Below the pieces are notes generated by a model that saw only the letters and a list, made by a program, of their open reading frames with translations, ran no database searches and was not told where the DNA came from. DNA of 64,000 nt from an uncultured Verrucomicrobiae bacterium (GTDB lineage Bacteria; Verrucomicrobiota; Verrucomicrobiia; Limisphaerales; UBA1100), in contig CALKBX010000010.1 in the NCBI GenBank assembly GCA_937775205.1, forward strand, positions 1 through 64,000, given 5' to 3'. The position numbers were made by a program, and so were the translations under genes. The stretch's first letter is position 1. Every line of letters begins with the position of its first letter. Below, one piece after another: positions 57,622 to 64,000 of the stretch.

Positions 57622-58941
57622 ATGGCATTCAATCGCCGGGATTTTTTCAGGATGGGTGGCTTGTCCCTTGGGGCAATCTCTCCTTTGGGGCTGTCGTTGC
57701 CTGAAGTCTTAGCCAATGAAAAGGCCAGTGGCGGCCGAAAGCAGATTAATGTCATCTTCATGTTTCTACAAGGTGGCGCGAGCCATCTCGACATGTATGA
57801 TCTGAAGCCGGATGCACCGTCGGAAATCCGCGGCAAATACAATCCGGTCCGCACGAATATCCCCGGACTGCACCTGAGCGATCAATTGCCGAAGCTGGGC
57901 AAGTGTGCCGATAAATTTTCCCTGATCCGCTCCATGCACTCCTTTTGCTCCAAGCACGGGGAAGGAGATGTGGACATTATGTGTGGCAGCCCGCGCGACA
58001 AGAACCTGCAGGCGCCGGGCATAGGCGCGGTGTTGAGCCGGCAACAAAAACAGCAGGCGCCGGTTCCGCCCTTTGTGCATTTGGGGGACATGAAGCATCC
58101 GGCCCACAGTGCCCCGGGCTACGGCGGATATCTGGGCCGCACCCATGATCCCTTTCTTATCAAGGACGATCCCAATGCAGCCAACTTTTCTGTGCCGACG
58201 TTTGATGCGGCCGAAGGGGTAGATGTCAGCCGGCTGTCCGGTCGCGCGCATCTGTTAAAATCGCTGGACCGATTTCAGGCGAACGCCGAGCAACAGCTGG
58301 GTTTTGCTCAAGAACACAATGCCTTTACCGAACAGGCCTTGAGTTTGGCCACCTCCACCAAGGCTAAGCGGGCGTTTGATCTTTCGAACGAACCGGCCGC
58401 GCTGCGTGATACTTACGGGCGCAACAACGTGGGGCAGGGGATGTTGTTGGCTCGCCGACTGGTTGAGGCCGGTGTGCGGTTTGTTACCATTCAAGGCTAC
58501 AAGGATACGGGCATTTACGCGTGGGATCATCACTGGGGGATTTTCCAGCACCTTGACCAACAACTACCGATCTACGACACAGCTTATTCAGCGCTGCTCA
58601 ATGATCTGGATGACCGGGGGATGCTCGACACCACGCTGGTGATCACGGCTGGCGAATTCGGTCGCACCCCAAAGCTCAACCAGGACAAGCGTGGGCCGGG
58701 CCGCGATCATTGGGCCAGTTGTTTCAGCCTGACGATGGGTGGCGGTGGCATCCAGACCGGCCGGGTAATTGGGGCTAGCGACAAGCACGGCGCGGTGCCG
58801 GTTGATCGGCCCGTATCCATCGCCGACTTTGCGGCGACGGTCTATCACGTGCTTGGCCTCGATCCGACAGCCGAATTTGTCGCACAAGGCCGCCAAATGC
58901 GCATGCTTCCCGAGGGCTCGGTGGTGCGGGAGCTGCTTTAG
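57622..58941 (+). CDS. DUF1501 (sulfatase-like) exported protein
   Basis: 439 residues from the ATG at 57622, which has AAAGGTG before it; the upstream frame (from 57586) lacks a signal. Tat-type N-terminus NRRDFFRMGGLSLGAISPLG. Core blocks: [152 protein letters not shown] different subgroup from the copy at 9315. No PSD1 gene adjoins it. It is convergent with the amidohydrolase (2 bases between stops). Confidence 0.92.
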   Translation: MAFNRRDFFRMGGLSLGAISPLGLSLPEVLANEKASGGRKQINVIFMFLQGGASHLDMYDLKPDAPSEIRGKYNPVRTNIPGLHLSDQLPKLGKCADKFSLIRSMHSFCSKHGEGDVDIMCGSPRDKNLQAPGIGAVLSRQQKQQAPVPPFVHLGDMKHPAHSAPGYGGYLGRTHDPFLIKDDPNAANFSVPTFDAAEGVDVSRLSGRAHLLKSLDRFQANAEQQLGFAQEHNAFTEQALSLATSTKAKRAFDLSNEPAALRDTYGRNNVGQGMLLARRLVEAGVRFVTIQGYKDTGIYAWDHHWGIFQHLDQQLPIYDTAYSALLNDLDDRGMLDTTLVITAGEFGRTPKLNQDKRGPGRDHWASCFSLTMGGGGIQTGRVIGASDKHGAVPVDRPVSIADFAATVYHVLGLDPTAEFVAQGRQMRMLPEGSVVRELL

Positions 58942-58943
58942 CC

Positions 58944-59889
58944 TTACAGCTTAAAAAGTTTTTTCGAATTTTCGAAGAGCAGTTTTCGCTCAATCTTCTT
59001 GCTCGATGAAATGCGCCGGACTGCCGCGATGGTGCGGCTACCTTGGCAACCGGGGCCGCGGCCGATGGAGTCGGCGCAGTCGCTGCCGTAGAGGAGCTGG
59101 TTTTGATGGCGGTCGAAAAATCCCTTGGTGTGCGCCTCGTCGCGGATGAGCGCATTCAGTCCCGAACCGGCAGAAAGATCGCCGAACATATTTTCGTAGT
59201 TGGAGAGCAACTTGTCGGTGATGCCGCCGGGGGTGACTTTGCCTTGCGGGTAATTGATTTTTTGTATGTGCTTTTTGTCAATGTTGCCCCACCACGCTTG
59301 CGCGTGGCCGATGAAATTAACCTTCGGGAATTTCTCCAGCGTCTTGTGAAAATTCTCGATCCCGAGGTTGTATGTGTTGTGCTGAAAATGCAGCAGCATC
59401 GGCACGCCGAATTCCTCGCGCTACCTCGGCCACGGCCCACACAAATTTTGAATCGCACGCCACCTTGAATTTCTGCTCGCCAATAATCACCGCGTCGGCC
59501 TTGAGATATTTTTCCAGCTCCTTTTGCATGTCCGGCAAATCCGCCACTTCATTGGCGCCAAACAAAAATTCCTTCGGATGCTGCTTCGCCATCGCTTGCA
59601 CCGTTTCGTTGCCGCCAGTCTTGGCGGCGAGCCCGTTGCTTTTGCCGTTGTGGGTGGACGCACGATTCACCGGCTTGCCCGCCGGCAGCAAAATAGTCGT
59701 CGTCACCCCCATCGCCTGCTGATGCTTGAGCAGTTTTTCATCCGTGCGCCCGTGGTAATGCGTGTGCTGGTGAATATCAATAATCGGCTCGGCCGCCTCA
59801 GCCGTGCGCGCCTCATTCAACAAAGTGCCCGTGGCCAGCGCAGCGGAAGTGGAAGCCAAAAATCGCCTGCGGGAAAGAGGGGTGCTCAT
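58944..59889 (-). CDS. Tat-exported amidohydrolase-like TIM-barrel protein (frameshifted)
   Basis: 314 residues after removing one base near 59423 (CGAGGAATTC; with one G the frame reads AREFGVPMLLHFQHNTY). The start at 59889 opens with a Tat signal (MSTPLSRRRFLASTSAALATG). Metal-dependent hydrolase (amidohydrolase_2-like) features: PIIDIHQHTHYHGR (metal His pair, about 36-49), GVTTTILLPAG, HFQHNTYNLGIENFHKTLEKFPKVNFIGHAQAWWG and the final LLYGSDCAD Asp. Small exported lactonase-like enzyme; substrate unknown. Its first ~330 bases are duplicated at 63360-63690. Confidence 0.85.
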
Positions 59890-59994
59890 GCGGTGAGTGT
59901 CGCGGAACACAAGCGGTTGGCAACGAGAAAATTAGGAAATGGATTCTCAAATCTTTTGGCTTTCGGCTTTTCACTTTTTGCTTATCCTCACCAT

Positions 59995-62887
59995 ATGAAG
60001 TTAGTTGCCATTTTTGTCTCCGTTGCGTTTCCGCTTTCCGCTGCTGAGCCGGTGCCGGATCCAAAGGAGTTACCACGCATTCCGTTTACAGCGGCGAAGG
60101 ATGCGCGCAAAACGTTTACGGTTAAGGAGGGAATCGAATTACAGTTGGCGGCGGCAGAGCCGTTGGTTGTGGATCCGGTGGCGATGTGTTTTGATGAGTT
60201 TGGGCGGTTGTTTGTAGTGGAGATGATTGGGTACTCGGAACGCCAACACGAAAAGCTAGGGCGCGTGCGGCGGTTGGTGGATACGAATGGCGATGGACGG
60301 TTTGATCAATCAACGATTTTCGCAAAGGGCCTGGCATGGCCGACGGCGTTGTTTTGCAGCAAGGGCGGTGTGTACGTGGGGGTGACGCCGGATTTGTTTT
60401 TTTTCAAGGATACCAACGGCGATGGCGTTTCGGATGTTCAGAAAAAAATCTTCACCGGCTTCGGCAAATCGCGACTGAATGTGCAGGGTATTTTCAACAG
60501 CTTGCGTTGGGGGCTGGACAATCGCATCCACGGCGCTACTGCGCACAATGGAGGCGACATTACCCAGCCTGATACTGACGGCAAGCCGGTGAGCCTACGC
60601 GGTCGCGATTTTTCCTTCGACCCGCGTACGCTGGAATTCCGTGCGGAGAGCAGCACCGCGCAGCACGGAATGAGCTTCGACGATTTCGGGCGCAAGTTTG
60701 TGTGCAGCAACAGTAGTCATATTCAGGCCATCCTGTATCATTCGCGCTACGCCGGCCGCAATCCGCACTACGCTCTGCCGAGCCAACGCGTGAGCATCGC
60801 CGCCGATGGCGCAGCGGCGCCGGTGTTTCGCCTAAGCCCCGACGAACCGTGGCGCATCGTCCGTACGCGCTGGCGTATCGCCAAGGCCGTGCGCGGGCCG
60901 GTGGAAGGCGGCGGTCGCGTGTCCGGTTATTTCACCGCCGCCACAGGCATCACCATTTATCGCGGCGATGCGTTAGGCAAAGCCTTTCTCGGGAACGCGT
61001 TCATTGCCGACGCTGGCAGCAATCTTATCCATCGCAAGCTGTTGCGTTACGACGGCGTGCAACCCATTGCCGTGCGGCCCAAGGATGAGCAACAGCGCGA
61101 GTTCATTGCCTCGACGGATAACTGGTTCCGGCCCGTGCAATTTGCCAACGCGCCCGATGGCTGCCTTTACGTGGCCGATATGTACCGCGAAACCATCGAG
61201 CACCCGTGGTCCATTCCGTTGTCGATCAAGAAACATCTAGATTTGAACAGCGGAAACAATCGCGGACGCATTTGGCGCATCGCGCCCAAGGGGTTCAAGT
61301 CACCCAAGCGCAAATTGCCCGGCGAGATGACGTCCGAAGAACTCGTCGCCGCGCTGGCAAGCCCGAACGGCTGGACACGCGATACCGCCGCGCGATTGAT
61401 TTATGAGCGGCAGGAAAAATCCGTCGTCCCCGCGTTGGAAAAATTGCTCGCAAATCCGTTTGAATCCGCCAGTGGCGTTCACGCGCTTTGGGCGCTGCGC
61501 GGCTTGGGCGCGTTGAAGCCCGTGCATATTTTGCGGGCTTTGAAAACCGGCGAAGCGCAAGTGCGCGTTCACGGGTTGATTTTAGCCGAGGGTTTTTTGG
61601 ACAATAAAAAAGTTGCGACGGCTGTTTTGACGCAGTCGGATCACGAATCAGCAGCGGTGCGTTTTCAGTTCGCGCTCACGGCCTCGCGTTTTCCAAATAG
61701 TGATGAAAAATTTCTGGCGTTGGCCTTTGCGCTTGGTCGCGCCAATGGCGATCGATGGAATGAAGCTGTGGTGATGAACGCGCTCACCGCCAAACCTGGC
61801 GATTTGTTTGTAGCGATGAACCTTGATCCCGGAACTTCTGCCTCGGCTAAGCTTGAGTTGCTCAAGCTCATTGGTCGGCGCCATCAGCTGCGCGAAGCGG
61901 GCAAGGCGATGCAGGTGATTGCGCGGCGTCCGCCCAATGCTGAAACCATCGCGTGGGTCAACGCGCTCGGCAAAGCAGCCGGCCCATTGCCCGCGCTGGA
62001 AAAGGAAGCGCTGCGCTGGATGACGTTGCCGGTCGCTCAAAAATCGGATGCGGAATTGATTCCAGCGATGCAGTTGGTGGCGCGGCAAGGCTACGCGGTG
62101 GCCGCGCCGGCGTTGCTTGAGGCGGCGCGCAGTCGAAAGTCTGACACGGTGCGGGTTGCGGTGGTGCAAACGCTGGCGAAATTCCGCGAGGCAAAAGTGG
62201 CGGGCGATTTGTTGGGGATGTGGCCAATGGCTTCAGCGCGCGTGCGTGCGGAGATTCTGGCAGCGGTGGTGACGCGCAGCGATCGCGTGGCAGCGTTGCT
62301 TGCGTCGGTGGGAAAAGGTAGCGTGGCGAAGGGCGATATTCCGGCGGCAACGATCAATATTTTGCGCGGGCAAAAAGGTGCGAAACTGCGGGCGCGGGCG
62401 GTGGCGATTTTTGGCGCGCCGACCAAGGCCAAAACCCGGGCGCAAGTGGTGAAGGAATTTTTGCCCGCGCTGGCGTTGAAAGGCGATGCGGCGAAGGGGA
62501 AGGTAATATTCACGGGTCGCTGCGCGATCTGCCACAAGCACGGCAAGGAAGGCTTCGCGTTGGGGCCGGATTTGGTGACCATCAAAACCACCGGCCGCGA
62601 AAAAATTCTGACCAACTTCATCGACCCCAACCGCGAAGTGCTCGCTAGCTTATGTGGCGTATAATATTTCCACCACCGGCGGCGAAGAAATCGTGGGCCT
62701 GCTCGGCGAGGAAACCACCACGCACGTGCGCATCAAACTCCCGCTCGGCCAACAGCGCCTGTTGCCCCGCGCGCAAGTGAAAGCCATGCGCAGCGCCGGG
62801 AAATCCATCATGCCCGAAGGCCTCGAAGCCGGCCTCACCAAACACCAAATGGCGGATTTGTTGGAATTTATTTCTACGGTGAAATAG
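59995..62887 (+). CDS. PVC-type dehydrogenase with HEAT repeats and cytochrome c domain (frameshifted)
   Basis: 963 residues after removing one base near 62650 (GCTAGCTTATGTG; with one T the frame reads ASYVAYNISTTGGEEIVGLL). Start ATG at 59995 (MKLVAIFVSVAFPLSAAEP). Domains: PVC-type membrane-bound dehydrogenase propeller (about 45-440; DPVAMCFDEFGRLFVVEM, DNWFRPVQFANAPDGCLYVADMYRETIEHPWSIP); HEAT repeats (about 455-780); c-type heme domain with CAICHKHGKEGFALGPDL (about 840) and the VPC-typical metal/heme tail. Same family as 15396 and 50892 but shorter. Divergent from the amidohydrolase (105 bases), so the two may share a regulatory region. Confidence 0.88.
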
Positions 62888-62896
62888 TTGCGCGAC

Positions 62897-62930
62897 AAAA
62901 AAACCACCGCGGCACGTTCGCCGCGATGGT
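62897..62930 (-). terminator. Rho-independent terminator (minus strand)
   Basis: Read on the minus strand: ACCATCGCGGC, 6-base loop, GCCGCGGTGGT (one mismatch), then TTTTTTT. It is the likely end of the minus-strand gene relic at 63142. The bases between (62931-63141) show nothing I recognise. Confidence 0.6.
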
Positions 62931-63141
62931 ATGTGGAGGATCCAACCGCCCTCGCCTAATTAAGACTGGTCTAACAGAAAGCATTCCATTCAAAATCTGT
63001 GTTTTCCGGCGCACTTCAAAAGCAAGCCGGGCAGGGTTACTGGTTTACCGGTCGGTACTGGAAACCCTTTTTCCCGTTGAGGGCATTTCGTGTACAGGAC
63101 TTGCACGCTCTCGCCCCTGTGCGTTACTCCCTCAACCGATC

Positions 63142-63693
63142 CTAAAGCTTCGGTGCTTTCCATTGTGGGATGCCGCCGTTTTTTATTTGTTGGTTGAACC
63201 ACACGTGGAAGGGGCGCGTCTTGGACATCGGCGCTTTCTCGTTGACCATCAACGGGCGCGCTTCTTGCCAAAACTTGTCGTAAGCCGCACGCATTTTTTT
63301 GACGACTTCGGGGTGCGCCTCGGCGATGTTAGTTTTTTGGCTGGGGTCTTTTTGCATACCCGGCAAGTCCGGCACTTCATTCGCGCCAAACAAAAACCCC
63401 TTCGGATGCCGCTTGGCCATCGCTTGCACCGATTCATTGCCACCGGTTTTGGCGGCGAGCCCGTTACTTTTGCCGTTGTGAGTGGAAGCACGCTTCACCG
63501 GCTTGCCCGCCGGCAGCAAAATCGTCGTCGTCACCCCCATCGCCCGCTGATGCTTGAGCATTTTTTCATCCGTGCGCCCCGCGTAATTTGTGTGCTGATG
63601 GATATCAATAATGGGCTCAACCGCCTCCTCCGTATGCGCGCTTTGAAGCAATACACCGGTGGCCAGCGCAGCGGAAGTGGAGGCCAAAAACAA
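63142..63693 (-). pseudogene. Chimeric relic: amidohydrolase 5' part joined to a sulfatase 3' end
   Basis: A 183-residue frame from TTG 63693. Residues about 1-114 (FLASTSAALATGVLLQSAHT, PIIDIHQHTNYAGR, GVTTTILLPAGKPV, FGANEVPDLPGMQK) match the amidohydrolase at 58944-59889. From DPSQKTNIAEAHPEVVKKMRAAYDKFW to the end (QQIKNGGIPQWKAPKL) it is instead the C-terminal tail of an arylsulfatase. The Tat arginines of the parent (LSRRRF) are missing, because homology stops at FLAS. A functional product is unlikely; most likely a recombination scar. Partner genes: the duplicated amidohydrolase and an unseen sulfatase. Confidence 0.75.
63358..63690. repeat. Direct repeat of the amidohydrolase 5' region (copy 2)
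   Basis: About 330 bases closely matching (roughly 85-90% by eye) 59530-59862, in the same orientation and about 3.8 kb apart, starting at the CATRYCCGGCAARTCCGSCAC block. The copies enclose the dehydrogenase gene and the end of the amidohydrolase, so they could recombine and delete it. Confidence 0.8.
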
Positions 63694-63826
63694 TTATTAG
63701 CCCAGCAAGAACTTTGGCGTTGGTAATGCTCTGTTAAATTCATTCGCAAACGCATAACCAATGAGCTGCCTATCGATTGTCTACTACATCAAGGGGGGAT
63801 CCCAAAAACGGTCAACCTAGATCCCG

Positions 63827-64000
63827 TTACCTAAGCTCCAAACGTGTGTAGGGACTGGAGATAAACGTCGGATAGGTGTTTCCTCGGCAAGTTATGACCT
63901 TTCGATGGTTACTGAATAGATCAATGCGTGAGGCCTTGGAATCGAGCTGGATTTCTACGGTCCACACGCCCTGGTCAGCATCGCGGGTCATTTCTTTAGT
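63827..64000 (-). CDS. 3' end of an unrecognised gene (partial)
   Basis: The minus-strand frame is open from 64000 to a TAA at 63827-63829, giving 57 C-terminal residues (MTRDADQGVWTVEIQLDSKA ... TYPTFISSPYTRLELR). It reads like a beta-rich C-terminal domain, but I cannot name the family. The 133 bases between this and the chimeric relic (63694-63826) hold no gene. Confidence 0.5.
   Translation of the reverse strand, partial: TKEMTRDADQGVWTVEIQLDSKASRIDLFSNHRKVITCRGNTYPTFISSPYTRLELR

Noticed and set aside
62990..63141. tRNA- or intron-like conserved sequence (GCAAGTCCTG on the minus strand)
   Set aside because: No cloverleaf or domain V could be folded by eye; insufficient support for any RNA call.

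Overview
The window is bacterial and comes from the PVC superphylum, most probably a free-living (marine-type) member of Verrucomicrobiota. The evidence is the density of families typical of that group: PSCyt1/DUF1549/DUF1553 proteins, DUF1501 and DUF1552 Tat-exported proteins, DUF1587/1592/1588/1585 proteins, DUF1080, PVC-type membrane-bound dehydrogenases with a C-terminal c-type heme domain, sulfatases and Gfo/Idh/MocA oxidoreductases. No rRNA, tRNA, CRISPR array, integrase or transposase was recognised.

Layout. 1-5.2 kb: the 3' part of an SGNH-hydrolase/dehydrogenase/cupredoxin protein, a terminator, a Tat-exported Gfo/Idh/MocA oxidoreductase and a TauD-like dioxygenase overlapping it by ATGA. 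5.2-18 kb: PSD1 + DUF1501 pair, DUF1552 + DUF1592-type pair, and a frameshifted dehydrogenase/cytochrome c. 18-21.8 kb: ribose-type sugar ABC importer (binding lipoprotein, ATPase, permease) probably co-transcribed with that dehydrogenase. 21.8-27.7 kb (minus strand): PhzF, a MacB/Lol-type ABC exporter pair and a second PSD1 protein. 27.8-31.6 kb: malate:quinone oxidoreductase (two frameshifts), ROK kinase, QueH and a His-rich YHS-like lipoprotein. 31.6-35.2 kb (minus): DUF1080 + third PSD1 protein. 35.4-40.1 kb: sulfate assimilation operon cysI-cysH-cysD-cysN, closed by a bidirectional terminator against a peroxiredoxin. 40.9-43.2 kb (minus): glpF-glpK. 43.2-48.1 kb (minus): a reverse transcriptase followed by two long palindromes and three tandem paralogues of an unfamiliar modular family. 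48.2-64 kb: nadA, a sulfatase, a 1629-residue multidomain c-type heme protein, a decayed esterase, a serine hydrolase, DUF1501, a Tat-exported amidohydrolase, another dehydrogenase/cytochrome c and a chimeric gene relic; a partial gene runs off the end.

Biological reading. Much of the window encodes exported proteins for attack on sulfated or complex polysaccharide (sulfatase, SGNH/esterase, DUF1080, LamG, F5/8C and golvesin-like domains) coupled to periplasmic heme-containing oxidoreductases, with sugar uptake, sulfate assimilation and glycerol use alongside. The most unusual part is 43.2-48.1 kb: a stand-alone reverse transcriptase on the same strand as three paralogues built from repeated WYL-like beta modules ending in an I-x-NPEVL signature, a CxxC...CxxC zinc ribbon in two of them, and a C-terminal module that closely resembles the ribosomal protein L7/L12 C-terminal domain.

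Caution. At least seven genes are interrupted by single extra bases, nearly all of which lengthen a short homopolymer run. I treat most of these as probable sequence errors and annotate the whole gene, noting the shift.
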